51,584 bases of DNA from Mucilaginibacter_A sp964244955 (GCA_964244955.1 CAXTKQ010000009.1:1-51584); one strand, 5' to 3'; positions 1 to 7,868 are shown, counted from the stretch's first letter. Program-made: numbers and translations. The notes: generated by a model from the sequence alone, not told the origin.

Positions 1-1
1 G

Positions 2-154
2 CCAAAAGATGCTGCTTTTATCGGTGTTTTTTTGCATGGAAAAGCTGGTGATGAACTGGCTTTTGCCAACAACTTAGCTATTGTTCTGCCAGGGCAGGTT
101 GCAAAACAAATCCCCCTAACTTTAGGAAAATTAATGGCACAAAAAAACGGCTGA
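2..154 (+). CDS. C-terminal fragment, probable NAD(P)H-hydrate dehydratase/epimerase (Nnr)
   Basis: The gene is cut by the left edge; about 50 residues remain before the TGA at 152-154. The fragment contains GVFLHGKAGDELAF followed by a hydrophobic stretch and a helical tail. This resembles the end of the ADP/ATP-dependent NAD(P)H-hydrate dehydratase domain (YjeF C-terminal half, ribokinase-like fold), where an A..G...HG.A.D pattern precedes the last helix. That enzyme repairs hydrated NADH and NADPH in the cytoplasm. The identification rests on a short tail only, so another ribokinase-fold protein is possible. A near-match of the window's repeated 12-mer (ATGCTGCTTTTA, one mismatch) lies at its left end. 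Confidence 0.45.
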   Translation, partial: PKDAAFIGVFLHGKAGDELAFANNLAIVLPGQVAKQIPLTLGKLMAQKNG

Positions 155-174
155 AAATCAATTCAGCCGTTTTT
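144..174. terminator. Intrinsic terminator hairpin, bidirectional
   Basis: A 12-bp stem of AAAACGGCTGAA and TTCAGCCGTTTT encloses a six-base loop, with runs of A and T on either side. It lies between the converging nnr-like gene (+) and the anti-sigma gene (-), so it could serve both. Confidence 0.8.
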
Positions 175-193
175 GAATAATATGTTTTGAAAC

Positions 194-1225
194 TTATTTA
201 TGGGCAAGCCCCATCACCACCATTTGTTTTAAAGTTGGCTTTTCGCTGCCGCCGCGTGGCTCAAGGGTAACGGCAAAGGCAGTTGCACCTTCAACAGAAG
301 TCATTTTTTGTAAGATAGAATCTTTTTTGGTAATGTCAAAAACACCTAAACTAACCGGTTTTAATTTAGTAATGGCCCATAACTGATACTGGTGCTCAGG
401 ATCGTTGGCCGGCAAAGTAGATGCCCTTTTGTTGATCCACAATTCGTTTTTCTCCGGGTTCCAGGCTACCATCAAATTAGATTTCGGTGAAAAAGGCAAG
501 CCTTTCAGCCTGATAAAACGGCTTGTTGAATCTGAAAGAATAGATACAATATTATTGCTTTGTGATTCTAAAACGGCCAGCTTCCTTTTAGAATTTCTAA
601 GTTCGCCGGCCTGCAAAGCCAAACGTTTCGAAAAGTTTTGGTTTTGCTGCTGCAAAGCAATCAATTGTTGTTCATTGTTAACAGATGAGCGGACACTATC
701 GGCACCCGGAACCAATGAATTGGCTTTATTGCTTAACTGTTGCTTGTATTGGTTGAGTTGGTTTTCCTGAAAATTAACGCGGTTTGCAAAACTTTGGTTT
801 TGTTGCTGCAAGCTAACCAATTGCTGGCGTGATTCCTGCAATTGATTATAGGTATTAAACAAAGCAACCAAACTCACCAAAAACAAAGCTACGCTGGCGG
901 CAAAAGCATATTTATAAAAATTTGTTTGGCGGGCGGTTTGTAACGAAACCACTTTAGTATCTGTAGTTGCCTGTGGCGAAGCAATCGGGTTTGTACGGGT
1001 ATATTCTAACTGGCCTAAAATTTCTGGCCTTAAATTATCGTGCGGTTCGATTGCATTTTCTACGGCAAATTGTTCCATCGTAGCCGCAATTTCGTTCAAC
1101 TCTTTCTGAACTTCGGGATAATTTCGGGCCATATCTTCAACATCCAACCTTTCGGCCGGATTAAGATCGCCCAGAACATAAAGTTCAAGTATCCCGGATT
1201 CAATATATAGTTTAATGTCTTCCAC
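194..1225 (-). CDS. Anti-sigma factor, RskA family
   Basis: A 343-residue membrane-anchored anti-sigma factor. The N-terminal about 90 residues (SGILELYVLGDLNPAER...) match the helical sigma-binding region of the RskA/FecR type. A transmembrane helix follows at about residues 104-125. Next comes a long Gln/Asn-rich coiled coil (about 125-225). The C-terminal domain of about 100 residues (LMVAWNPEKNELWIN, YQLWAI, FAVTLEPRGGSEKPT) is the RskA domain exposed to the periplasm. The start is GTG, one base after the stop of the upstream ECF sigma gene, so the two are co-transcribed and probably translationally coupled. No ATG is available upstream before an in-frame stop. It should hold the sigma factor inactive until a cell-envelope signal triggers its release. 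Confidence 0.85.
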   Translation of the reverse strand: MEDIKLYIESGILELYVLGDLNPAERLDVEDMARNYPEVQKELNEIAATMEQFAVENAIEPHDNLRPEILGQLEYTRTNPIASPQATTDTKVVSLQTARQTNFYKYAFAASVALFLVSLVALFNTYNQLQESRQQLVSLQQQNQSFANRVNFQENQLNQYKQQLSNKANSLVPGADSVRSSVNNEQQLIALQQQNQNFSKRLALQAGELRNSKRKLAVLESQSNNIVSILSDSTSRFIRLKGLPFSPKSNLMVAWNPEKNELWINKRASTLPANDPEHQYQLWAITKLKPVSLGVFDITKKDSILQKMTSVEGATAFAVTLEPRGGSEKPTLKQMVVMGLAHK

Positions 1226-1226
1226 G

Positions 1227-1778
1227 CTAATTAAAATATTTCCTCAATTGTAATATAGCCATCCTTAAACGGGTTTTTATAGTACCCAGAGGAATACTCA
1301 ACTCATCGGCTGCTTCCAAATGTGTATAGCCTTTAAAATAAACCAGGTCCAAAATTATTTTTTGTTCTGGGCGTAGCTTGTCCACCAAATCTTTAACGCC
1401 TAAAAGTTCTGGTTTATAATTTGTATTCCTGCTGGTGTCAATGGAAGTTACGTTTAAATCAAGATCATGGTTTTTTATCTGGTTCTTATAATCTTTTGAC
1501 CTTATTTTATCAATAGAAAGGTTACGGGCGATATTGACCATCCAGGTAAACAGCCGTCCTTTATCGGAGCTGTAGGATGAAAAAGAATTCCAGATTTTTA
1601 CAAAGGTTTCCTGCAGCAGGTCTTCTGCAAGCTCATTGTTTTGTACGATTCGGATAATCACACCAAACAGCGACGCTGAGTACATATCATATAATGCCTC
1701 AGCAGCTACTTTTTCTCGTTGCCGCAGCGCTACAATAAGTTCTTCCTCAGAGAGTGATATTTTACGCTTCTTGGTCAA
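1227..1778 (-). CDS. ECF RNA polymerase sigma factor
   Basis: A 183-residue ECF (group IV) sigma factor. Region 2 contains LAEDLLQETFVKIWNSF and the promoter-melting part RLFTWMVNIARNLSIDKIRS. Region 4 has the helix-turn-helix THLEAADELSIPLGTIKTRL. The linker is longer than usual (NQIKNHDLDLNV...). The start codon appears to be TTG, since there is no upstream ATG before a stop. It is followed one base later by its RskA-type anti-sigma factor, which defines a sigma/anti-sigma module of the SigK type. lipA ends about 30 bases upstream on the same strand, so some read-through is possible. Confidence 0.92.
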   Translation of the reverse strand: MTKKRKISLSEEELIVALRQREKVAAEALYDMYSASLFGVIIRIVQNNELAEDLLQETFVKIWNSFSSYSSDKGRLFTWMVNIARNLSIDKIRSKDYKNQIKNHDLDLNVTSIDTSRNTNYKPELLGVKDLVDKLRPEQKIILDLVYFKGYTHLEAADELSIPLGTIKTRLRMAILQLRKYFN

Positions 1779-1809
1779 GGAATCAGGTGGTTATGTAGTA
1801 GTATGAATA

Positions 1810-2688
1810 TTAAAATTCAAATAGGTGTTTTTCTGCGTGATAAGAAGACCGTACCAACGGGCCGCTTTCCACGTACCTAAAACCCTTCTCTAACCCTATT
1901 GTTTTGTAAAACATAAATTGATCGGGATGGATCCAATCCAAAACCGGGTGGTGGTTTTTAGTTGGCTGCAGGTATTGCCCTAAAGTAAGGATATGCACGC
2001 CCGCTTCCAGCAAATCGTCCATCGCTTGCAAAACCTGGTCTTCCCTTTCGCCCAAACCCAGCATAATACCGGATTTTGTACGCAAACCTGCTGCCGAAAT
2101 ACGTTTCAGACATTCCAAACTACGGTCGTATTTTGCCTGGATGCGTACTTCTTTTGTCAACTCGCGCACGGTTTCCAAATTGTGCGAAACCACTTCCGGC
2201 CGAACAGCTAAAACACGTTCTAAATTATCCCAAACCCCACGAAAATCAGGGATTAAGGTTTCTAAAGTAGTTTCCGGGCTTTCCCTGCGGATGGCATTGA
2301 TCGTTTCGGCCCAAATGGCAGAACCGCCGTCTTTCAAATCATCGCGGTCAACCGAAGTAATTACACAATGCTTCACCTGCATCAGCTTAACTGAACTGGC
2401 CACACGTTCCGGCTCGTTTAAATCAACCGCTAAGGGCCTTCCGGTTGCAACGGCACAAAAAGAGCAGGAGCGGGTGCAAATATTCCCCAAAATCATGAAA
2501 GTGGCCGTGCCTGCGCCCCAGCATTCGCCCATGTTCGGGCAATTGCCGCTTTCGCAAATGGTGTGCAGTTTGTGTGTATCTACTAAACCTCTAACGTGCG
2601 CATATTCTTTGCCAACAGGCAACTTCACCCTTAACCAATCCGGTTTGCGCTGCGGCTGGACAGCAGGGACAACTGGTAATTCAATCAT
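1810..2688 (-). CDS. lipA: Lipoyl synthase
   Basis: Radical-SAM enzyme that inserts two sulfurs into octanoyl groups on the E2 and GcvH proteins to give the lipoyl cofactor. It has 292 residues, a normal length. Both iron-sulfur motifs are visible: CESGNCPNMGEC for the auxiliary 4Fe-4S cluster that donates sulfur, and CTRSCSFC for the SAM-binding cluster. The C-terminal RSSYHAEK supplies the conserved serine that ligates the auxiliary cluster. A possible -7 box, TAGTTTTG, lies only four bases upstream of the ATG (2693-2700, complement), implying a very short leader if it is used. Confidence 0.97.
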   Translation of the reverse strand: MIELPVVPAVQPQRKPDWLRVKLPVGKEYAHVRGLVDTHKLHTICESGNCPNMGECWGAGTATFMILGNICTRSCSFCAVATGRPLAVDLNEPERVASSVKLMQVKHCVITSVDRDDLKDGGSAIWAETINAIRRESPETTLETLIPDFRGVWDNLERVLAVRPEVVSHNLETVRELTKEVRIQAKYDRSLECLKRISAAGLRTKSGIMLGLGEREDQVLQAMDDLLEAGVHILTLGQYLQPTKNHHPVLDWIHPDQFMFYKTIGLEKGFRYVESGPLVRSSYHAEKHLFEF

Positions 2689-2778
2689 AGCACAAAACTA
2701 AATAATTATGGTTTATTAAGCGAAAATACCAAAGGGCTAAAAGGTTAATGACGGTTAACTGACGGCAATTTATTTAAA

Positions 2779-2936
2779 GCCTGTTTAAAGTTTTGTCCGG
2801 TTTATTTTTGATGCTTCTTTTACCACCTAAAATTCGGTAAGCGTTTTAGTTTTTAGTTTTATTTAGATAGATGTAAACCACCAATTTTTAGGTGGTAAAA
2901 GAAGCATCCGTTTTTCCTTGTATTAATTTAAACAGG
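2779..2936. repeat. Paired 12-mer element (REPIN-like), copy A
   Basis: ATGCTTCTTTTA at 2811-2822 and its reverse complement at 2896-2907 form the inner arms. With flanking bases the pairing runs for 23 bp (GATGCTTCTTTTACC-ACCTAAAA against its complement). An outer arm pair, CCTGTTTAAA (2780-2789) and TTTAAACAGG (2927-2936), borders the element. It fills the gap between the divergent lipA and OsmC genes. Similar organisation recurs near 22382-22575, 36831-36990 and 45190-45372. Confidence 0.85.
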
Positions 2937-2968
2937 TTCTTATAATTGCCGAAATTATTTTTTTAAGG

Positions 2969-3376
2969 ATGGCAACGATAGAAACGGTTTACCAGGGAAC
3001 ACTGAGAACGCAGGCAACACACGTACAATCAGGCACAGCAATTTTAACCGATGCGCCGGTAGATAACCAGGGAAAAGGGGAAGCGTTTTCGCCGACAGAT
3101 TTGCTGGCCGCAGCTTTGGGAAGCTGTATGCTGACGATTATGGGGATCGCCGCCAAACAACATCAGCTTAATATTGATAACACCACTTGTTCCATCACCA
3201 AAATTATGGCAGCAGAACCACCGAGAAGGGTTGGGGAAATTGTGGTCAACCTGAAATTCCCGGAAACAAATTATACAGAAAAGGACAAGAAAATACTCGA
3301 AAAAGCAGCATTAACTTGTCCTGTTTATTTAAGCCTTCATCCCGATATTAAAAAAACGGTTGATTTTGGCTGGTAG
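2969..3376 (+). CDS. OsmC family peroxiredoxin-like protein
   Basis: A 135-residue OsmC/Ohr-fold protein. The two conserved redox cysteines are in LGSCMLT and LTCPVYLSLHP, with the usual central helix FSPTDLLAAALGSC. Members reduce organic hydroperoxides in the cytoplasm, using a Cys-Cys disulfide cycle with lipoylated or thiol partners. The gene starts 33 bases after the repeat element and stands alone. Its proximity to lipA may be coincidental. The family is clear; the substrate cannot be told. Confidence 0.9.
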   Translation: MATIETVYQGTLRTQATHVQSGTAILTDAPVDNQGKGEAFSPTDLLAAALGSCMLTIMGIAAKQHQLNIDNTTCSITKIMAAEPPRRVGEIVVNLKFPETNYTEKDKKILEKAALTCPVYLSLHPDIKKTVDFGW

Positions 3377-3467
3377 GTGTTAACTATCGGCTGTCAGCCA
3401 TCAGCCATGAACAAACGGCTATCAACTATTGGCAATCAGCTATGAACCATTAACCATGAGCCATCAA
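3377..3467. repeat. Degenerate short repeats of the ATCAGCCATCAGC type
   Basis: The gap between the OsmC gene and the converging ytxJ-like gene is built from imperfect iterations of a 6-8 base unit (ctgtcagccatcagccatga, ggctatcaact, caatcagctatgaaccat, catgagccatcaac). A related tract with the unit AGCTGATAG is found at 39122-39153. I see no ORF here. The function is unknown. Confidence 0.6.
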
Positions 3468-3794
3468 CTACATCACTTCAACTACTTCTTCGGCAGAGAT
3501 GGAAGAGTGGGACTGGTCTAAAACGCATTCGCCATCTTTAATTAAAAGCAATTGAGGGGATTCGTGCTGAACGTTGAAAGTTTCGGCAACGGCTTTAGAA
3601 AGGTCGCGAAATTTTATCAGGTCGAGGAAATAAAGCGGCGTGGTGCCATCAAATAATTTCTCGTCCAGTTCAAATTTTCTTTTCGCCATCATGCTGATGG
3701 GGCAACGGGTGCTGTGTTTAAAGATGATGCTGTAGCCGGTAGCAGCTTTAATATCATCAATCTGTTGCGGGGCAGTAATATTTATCCAATTCAT
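3468..3794 (-). CDS. Monothiol bacilliredoxin, YtxJ/BrxC family (DUF2847)
   Basis: A 108-residue thioredoxin-fold protein. HSTRCPIS carries the single active-site cysteine expected for YtxJ/BrxC, and NVQHESPQLLLIKDG supplies the cis-proline segment. Family members remove bacillithiol from mixed disulfides on cytoplasmic proteins after oxidative stress, which fits a Bacteroidota host that makes bacillithiol. A 12-mer half-site (3816-3827) lies about 20 bases upstream of its start. Confidence 0.88.
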   Translation of the reverse strand: MNWINITAPQQIDDIKAATGYSIIFKHSTRCPISMMAKRKFELDEKLFDGTTPLYFLDLIKFRDLSKAVAETFNVQHESPQLLLIKDGECVLDQSHSSISAEEVVEVM

Positions 3795-3815
3795 TTGAGG
3801 GACGAAATTACAACG

Positions 3816-3845
3816 ATGCTTCTTTTATCACCTTAAATATTTTTT
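3816..3845. repeat. Single 12-mer half-site upstream of the ytxJ-like gene
   Basis: ATGCTTCTTTTA at 3816-3827 is followed by TCACCTTAAAT and then an A/T run. It has no inverted partner nearby. It lies 22 bases upstream of the start codon of the leftward ytxJ-like gene. Confidence 0.8.
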
Positions 3846-3867
3846 TAATTGACAGTGTGCCGATGAT

Positions 3868-3975
3868 TTAACGGTGGTGCGTATTGCCGTAAGCCGGGCA
3901 AAGTTTTGATCCGCAAGACGACAAAGAACCGGTTAAAGCAGCGGCCAAAGCGGCCATCAGGATAAATTTTCTCAT
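3868..3975 (-). CDS. Small lipoprotein, 35 residues
   Basis: Reading the minus strand from the ATG at 3975 gives a 35-residue peptide. It has a charged start (MRKF), an alanine/leucine-rich hydrophobic core and a lipobox LSSC with the lipidated cysteine at residue 21. A short tail (GSKLCPAYGNTHHR) follows, with a second cysteine. It has the form of the tiny lipoproteins common in Bacteroidota genomes. It sits upstream of the ytxJ-like gene on the same strand, about 70 bases away. The function is unknown. Because it is very short, the call rests on the lipobox. Confidence 0.55.
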   Translation of the reverse strand: MRKFILMAALAAALTGSLSSCGSKLCPAYGNTHHR

Positions 3976-4021
3976 TGTGGTAGTTTGTTTTTACAATCTT
4001 TTTTTAACTGATATACTCTTT

Positions 4022-4516
4022 TTATCTGCTCAAGGTTTCAGCCATTTCAGCCATTTTTATCGCTGTAATGACTGCCTCATCGCCTTTGTTGCCGTGTTTT
4101 CCGCCTGCGCGGTCTAAAGCTTGTTGCTGGTTATCTGTTGTTAACACACCAAATATAACCGGTTTTGAATGTTTAATTGAAACATTGCTGATCCCATTTG
4201 CCACCGCGTTACAAATAAAATCAAAATGCCGCGTCTCGCCCTGGATCACACAACCTAAACAAATCACGGCATCCAAGTCTTTGTTTTTCAACAGTAAATC
4301 GGCCCCCGAAATCAACTCAAAACTTCCCGCAACCGGATAAGTAATAATGTTTTCTTCCTTTGCGCCGTGCTTGATTAAGCTTTGATATGCACCATCTAAC
4401 AAAGCACTAGTTACTTCTGCATTCCATTCGGCAACTACAATGCCGAAACGAAAAGAAGCAGCCGATGGTACAACCGTATGCGAAAAATCAGATAAATTTT
4501 TAAGTTGGGTAGCCAT
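4022..4516 (-). CDS. ribH: 6,7-dimethyl-8-ribityllumazine synthase
   Basis: A 164-residue enzyme that condenses 5-amino-6-ribitylaminouracil with 3,4-dihydroxy-2-butanone-4-phosphate, the penultimate step of riboflavin synthesis. Characteristic segments are AEWNAEVTSALLDG, the substrate loop VAGSFELISGADLLL, CLGCVIQGETRHFDFIC with the catalytic histidine, and GVLTTDNQQQALDRAGG. It is the usual length and has an ATG start. A 12-mer half-site sits 35-46 bases upstream. No other rib gene is in the window. Confidence 0.97.
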   Translation of the reverse strand: MATQLKNLSDFSHTVVPSAASFRFGIVVAEWNAEVTSALLDGAYQSLIKHGAKEENIITYPVAGSFELISGADLLLKNKDLDAVICLGCVIQGETRHFDFICNAVANGISNVSIKHSKPVIFGVLTTDNQQQALDRAGGKHGNKGDEAVITAIKMAEMAETLSR

Positions 4517-4534
4517 TAGTGTAGAATTATATGT

Positions 4535-4562
4535 ACCAATTTTTACCCGATAAAAGAAGCAT
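4535..4562. repeat. Single extended 12-mer half-site upstream of ribH
   Basis: ACCAATTTTTA-CCCGA-TAAAAGAAGCAT: the full half-site with its A/T tract, ending at 4562. It is oriented so that, relative to ribH, the 12-mer comes first and the A-tract lies nearer the start codon. No partner arm is seen nearby. Confidence 0.8.
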
Positions 4563-4582
4563 CGGGAAAAAGAATGCCTGTT

Positions 4583-5281
4583 TTATTTTTGTTGGGATTC
4601 TGCCCGGGCAATGTATTTATCAATGCTGGCTGCATCGCTGCTTTCGGGGAAATCGGTTTTTATTTTGCGGTAAGTATCGGCCGCATCTTTAAAATTCTTT
4701 TGCGCTTCGTAAACCAAACCTAATTTCTTTAAATACAAAGGGGAAATGAAGCTGTTGTTGCCTTTATCAGCCGCTTTTTTATAATAAGTTGCCGCTTTAT
4801 CAAAATCTTTCAATTCAACATAAGCATCGCCGGTATCGCCCAAAGCCTGTGCGGCAATAATCAAATCATCGCCGCGGTAATTGGTAAAATTATCAACGGC
4901 CTTTTTGTATTCGCCTTTGTTTAAATAAGCAACGCCCAAATAGTAAAAAGCCAGGTTTGCAGCTTTGGTATTGCTGTATTCGTCAACAATCTTCGCAAAT
5001 CCTGGGTAACCGGCATCGCCGTTGATGGACTTGTCCCATTGTTTTTTGTCCCAATAATCTTGCGCCACATACATTTGGTTGGAAGCTTCGGTTTCGCGAG
5101 GTGCCAGGTAAAATTTTTGGTACGCAAAATAAATAATGATCAAAGCGATCACTGCCGAGCTGATAAAAAGCAAGCTCTTCTGGTTCTCGCGCACAAAATT
5201 TCCGGTTTGCGCCAAAGGTTTTGGCTCCGCAGCAGGTTTAACTTCCGTAACAACTTTAGTATTTGGTTGATTAATTGACAT
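4583..5281 (-). CDS. Membrane-anchored tetratricopeptide-repeat protein
   Basis: A 232-residue protein with a cytoplasmic N-terminus of about 35 residues, one transmembrane helix (SLLFISSAVIALIIIYFAY, about 35-54), and a TPR array. The repeats include AFYYLGVAYLNKGEYKKAVDNF, ALGDTGDAYVELKDFDKAATYY and KKLGLVYEAQKNFKDAADTYRKI. The topology is that of YfgM-type proteins, which present TPRs outside the membrane and help envelope protein folding. It is single-copy, divergent from recF, and has a good predicted promoter at 5304-5333. The specific partner is unknown. Confidence 0.8.
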   Translation of the reverse strand: MSINQPNTKVVTEVKPAAEPKPLAQTGNFVRENQKSLLFISSAVIALIIIYFAYQKFYLAPRETEASNQMYVAQDYWDKKQWDKSINGDAGYPGFAKIVDEYSNTKAANLAFYYLGVAYLNKGEYKKAVDNFTNYRGDDLIIAAQALGDTGDAYVELKDFDKAATYYKKAADKGNNSFISPLYLKKLGLVYEAQKNFKDAADTYRKIKTDFPESSDAASIDKYIARAESQQK

Positions 5282-5303
5282 TTGTATCCAAAAATTTAGT
5301 GTG

Positions 5304-5333
5304 CAAAAATACAGTTTTAACCATCTTTAGCAA
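5304..5333 (-). promoter_or_regulatory. Predicted Bacteroidota-type promoter for the TPR gene
   Basis: On the minus strand TTG (5333-5331), a 19-base spacer and TATTTTTG (5311-5304) match the Bacteroidota sigma-A consensus TTG-N19-TAnnTTTG exactly. The start codon follows 22 bases later. Confidence 0.6.
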
Positions 5334-5400
5334 TACCTATTTCAATCAATTTAAAACAGTTTTTTATCGATTGTTGTTACGGCGCGAAGCATAGGATTGC

Positions 5401-5408
5401 TAACTTTG
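5401..5408 (+). promoter_or_regulatory. Possible -7 element for recF
   Basis: TAACTTTG matches TAnnTTTG and lies 10 bases before the recF ATG. No TTG occurs at the usual 19-21 base spacing (the nearest is 24 bases away), so this is only a partial promoter match. Confidence 0.35.
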
Positions 5409-5418
5409 AAGCCCAATC

Positions 5419-6531
5419 ATGCACTTAACACAGCTTTCCCTGCTTAACTTTAAAAATTATGTTGAGGCCGATCTCAATTTTCGGCCCGGCGTAACGGTTT
5501 TTGCAGGCGATAACGGCGCCGGGAAAACCAATTTGCTGGATGCCATCCATTACCTTTCGTTGTGCAAAAGTTACTTCAACCCGATTGACAGTCAGCAAAT
5601 TTTGCAGGGCGCAGATTTTTTTATGGTAAACGGTGTATTCCTTAAAGAAGATCAAAAAGATTCCGTTTCCTGCGTTGTAAAACGCAACCAGAAAAAGCAG
5701 TTCAAGCGCAATAAAAAGGAATACCAGCGGTTGGCCGATCATATCGGTTTGTTTCCGCTGGTGATGCTTTCCCCGTACGACATCAACATTATTATGGAAG
5801 GCAGCGAGGAGCGGAGGAAGTTTATTGACAACGTGATTTCGCAAACCGACCATCAGTACCTGGACGAACTCATCACGTACAACAAAACCTTGATCAACCG
5901 AAACCTGCTTTTAAAAGGCATTGCCGAAACCGGAAAGTATGACCCGGCTTTGCTGGAGGTTTTTGATGAACAACTGGTGGCTTCCGGCAAAATCATCTTC
6001 CAAAAAAGAAAAGCGTTTATGGAAGCTTTTACCGATATTTTTAACCAGCATTACCAATATTTAAGCGAAGATGCCGAGCGCGTAGAATTGCTTTACGAAT
6101 CGCAGTTGTTGCAGGATGATTTTGCGGCGATTTTGAAGAAATCAACCGAGCGCGACCGTGTTTTGGAGCGCACCAGCGTTGGCATCCACAAAGATGACCT
6201 ACAGTTTTCCATCCATCAAATGCCGATGAAAAAGTTTGGTTCGCAAGGCCAGCAAAAATCGTTTTTGGTGGCTTTAAAACTGGCGCAATACAGCTTTTTA
6301 TACCAGCAAAAAGGCTTTAAACCGTTGCTGTTGTTAGATGACATTTTTGATAAGCTGGACGAAAAGCGAATCCACAAACTGATGCAAATGGTTTCGGACA
6401 ATCATTTCGGCCAGGTTTTTATCACCGATACCAACGCCGAACGGATGCAGCAAATTTTTGACCGGATTGGCGTGGAAGTAACTATTTTTAACGTGCACAA
6501 AGGACAAGTAAATGGGCCGCACCAACGATAA
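5419..6531 (+). CDS. recF: DNA replication and repair protein RecF
   Basis: A 370-residue SMC-like ATPase that helps RecOR load RecA at single-strand gaps. The Walker A motif is GDNGAGKTNLLDAI near residue 30. The signature region GSQGQQKSFLVALKLAQ and Walker B (PLLLLDDIFDKLD) are near the C-terminus, followed by the conserved VFITDTN. The length is normal. As often in Bacteroidota it is not beside dnaA/dnaN but overlaps the following DUF721 gene by 20 bases, implying translational coupling. Confidence 0.97.
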   Translation: MHLTQLSLLNFKNYVEADLNFRPGVTVFAGDNGAGKTNLLDAIHYLSLCKSYFNPIDSQQILQGADFFMVNGVFLKEDQKDSVSCVVKRNQKKQFKRNKKEYQRLADHIGLFPLVMLSPYDINIIMEGSEERRKFIDNVISQTDHQYLDELITYNKTLINRNLLLKGIAETGKYDPALLEVFDEQLVASGKIIFQKRKAFMEAFTDIFNQHYQYLSEDAERVELLYESQLLQDDFAAILKKSTERDRVLERTSVGIHKDDLQFSIHQMPMKKFGSQGQQKSFLVALKLAQYSFLYQQKGFKPLLLLDDIFDKLDEKRIHKLMQMVSDNHFGQVFITDTNAERMQQIFDRIGVEVTIFNVHKGQVNGPHQR

Positions 6532-6802
6532 AACGGTAAAAGAAGCTTTGGGCCTGATGCTAAAAGTTTACAAAATCAAACGCAAGTTTGATGAAACCGC
6601 CGTGATTGCACATTGGGCAGATTTGGTTGGAAAACCTGCTGCCAACCGCACCAAAGAACTTTTCATCTTAAACCGAAAATTGTTTATACGGATGGATTCC
6701 TCGGTGATCAAAAATGAACTGGTACGGATGCGCTTGGAAATTATCGAAAAAATAAACGAACAGGCCGAAACAGAACTAATTACAGAGATTATTTTGTTGT
6801 AA
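6512..6802 (+). CDS. DUF721 / DciA-like protein
   Basis: A 96-residue DUF721 protein. It contains the family pattern LKVYKIKRKFDE, VIAHWADLVGKPAANRTKELFILNRKLFIRMDSSV and ELVRMRLEIIEKIN, which is a KH-like fold. DciA proteins of this family load the replicative helicase in bacteria lacking DnaC or DnaI. Its 20-base overlap with recF is a common arrangement and supports a role in replication or repair. The family assignment is good; the exact role in this organism is inferred. Confidence 0.82.
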   Translation: MGRTNDKTVKEALGLMLKVYKIKRKFDETAVIAHWADLVGKPAANRTKELFILNRKLFIRMDSSVIKNELVRMRLEIIEKINEQAETELITEIILL

Positions 6803-6810
6803 GGTTTTAT

Positions 6811-6857
6811 GCCGGTAAAAGAAGCATCACGAAAATTGCAATGCTTCTTTTATGCCT
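6811..6857. terminator. 12-mer inverted pair forming a tight hairpin after the recF operon
   Basis: TAAAAGAAGCAT (6816-6827) and ATGCTTCTTTTA (6841-6852) are separated by only 13 bases. They give a strong hairpin starting eight bases after the DUF721 stop. It probably works as a terminator for the rightward operon. Confidence 0.65.
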
Positions 6858-6875
6858 GTTAATTTGGTGGGGTTT

Positions 6876-6961
6876 GTCATTTCGACCGTAGGGAGAAATC
6901 CTATTCAAAGCGGTCAACTTTTTATGTTGAAAGAAGATTTCTCCCTTCGGATCGAAATGAC
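6876..6961. repeat. Palindromic MITE-like element, GTCATTTCGAC family, copy 1
   Basis: An 86-base inverted repeat beginning GTCATTTCGACCGTAGGG and ending in the approximate complement (CCCTTCGGATCGAAATGAC). Inner arms GGAGAAATC and GATTTCTCC surround a loop. A diverged second copy is at 38964-39044. It lies between a 12-mer hairpin on the left and a 12-mer half-site on the right. Confidence 0.8.
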
Positions 6962-6966
6962 AGCGG

Positions 6967-6986
6967 ATGCTTCTTTTACCGCCTAT
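6967..6986. repeat. 12-mer half-site at the 3' end of folD
   Basis: ATGCTTCTTTTA at 6967-6978 then CCGCCTATTTT. It touches the 3' end of leftward folD, just beyond its stop codon. Confidence 0.75.
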
Positions 6987-6988
6987 TT

Positions 6989-7868
6989 TTAAGCGTAAAT
7001 TTCTTTTCGTGCCGCGGCCAACGTATTTTTTAACAACCCGATGATCGTCATCAAACCCACACCGCCGGGAACAGGCGTAATCCACGAAGCTTTTGGTGCC
7101 ACGTTTTCAAAATCAACATCGCCGTACAATTTATAGCCGGATTTGGTTTGAGCGGAAGTTTCGCGGTTCATGCCCACATCAATTACGATCACACCGTCTT
7201 TCACCATATCGGCCGTAATAAAATTCTTTTTACCAATGGCAACAATCAGCAAATCCGCTTCTAAAGTATATTTTTTAATATCCGGTGTACGGCTGTGGCA
7301 AATGGTAACCGTGCAATTTCCTGGGTGTGCGTTCCTCGACATCAACACACTCATTGGCGAACCTACAATCGTGCTTCTTCCTACAACTACGCAATGCATT
7401 CCTGCCGTTTCTATGCNNNNNNNNNNGCAACAAAGTAATGCCGTAAGGCGTTGCCGGAACAAAAGAAGGCAAGTTGCGCAGCATCCGGCCCAAATTAACC
7501 GGATGAAAACCGTCCACATCTTTCCGAAAATCAATCATATCAGTTACTTTATCGGGGTTGATATGTTTGGGTAGAGGAAGCTGCACGATAATGCCATCAA
7601 TTCCATCATCCGCATTTAATTCGGCCACTTTTTCCAGCAGTTCTTCTTCGCTCACATCATCTTCATAACGTACCAAAGAAGATTGAAAACCCACTATTTC
7701 GCAGTTGCGCATTTTGCTGGCTACGTAAGTTTCGCTGCCGCCATCATGCCCAACCAAAACGGCAACTAAATGTGGTTTGCGGCCAATTGTTTTCAGCACT
7801 TCAGCAGCTTCCTGCGCTATTTCAGTTTTAAGTTTTTCGGAAATGTATTTGCCGTCTAGTAATTGCAT
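6989..7868 (-). CDS. folD: Bifunctional methylenetetrahydrofolate dehydrogenase/cyclohydrolase (interrupted by an assembly gap)
   Basis: FolD interconverts 5,10-methylene-THF, methenyl-THF and 10-formyl-THF in the cytoplasm using NADP. The N-terminal part (ATG at 7868) has VLVGHDGGSETYVASKMRNC with the catalytic lysine, and DGIIVQLPLPKHI. The C-terminal part has CVVVGRSTIVGSPMS and ITPVPGGVGLMTI. The two parts are separated by ten Ns (7417-7426) and are out of frame as written. Comparing TPYGITLL / IETAGMHC with the family (usually four residues between) suggests the missing bases number a multiple of three, probably nine. The gene is therefore probably intact in the organism. Confidence 0.93.
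7417..7426. other. Assembly gap (10 N) inside folD
   Basis: Ten ambiguous bases. The two flanking folD frames can be joined only if the true missing length is a multiple of three, so the N run is a placeholder. Confidence 0.95.

Noticed and set aside
405..770. Plus-strand open frame opposite the anti-sigma gene
   Set aside because: It is a shadow of a well-supported minus-strand gene, with no start context or family resemblance.
2141..2701. Long plus-strand frame opposite lipA
   Set aside because: LipA is unambiguous on the other strand. The opposite frame is an artefact of codon bias.
3377..3467. Possible CRISPR-like array
   Set aside because: The repeats are 6-8 bases long, imperfect and without spacers of constant length, and no cas gene is present.
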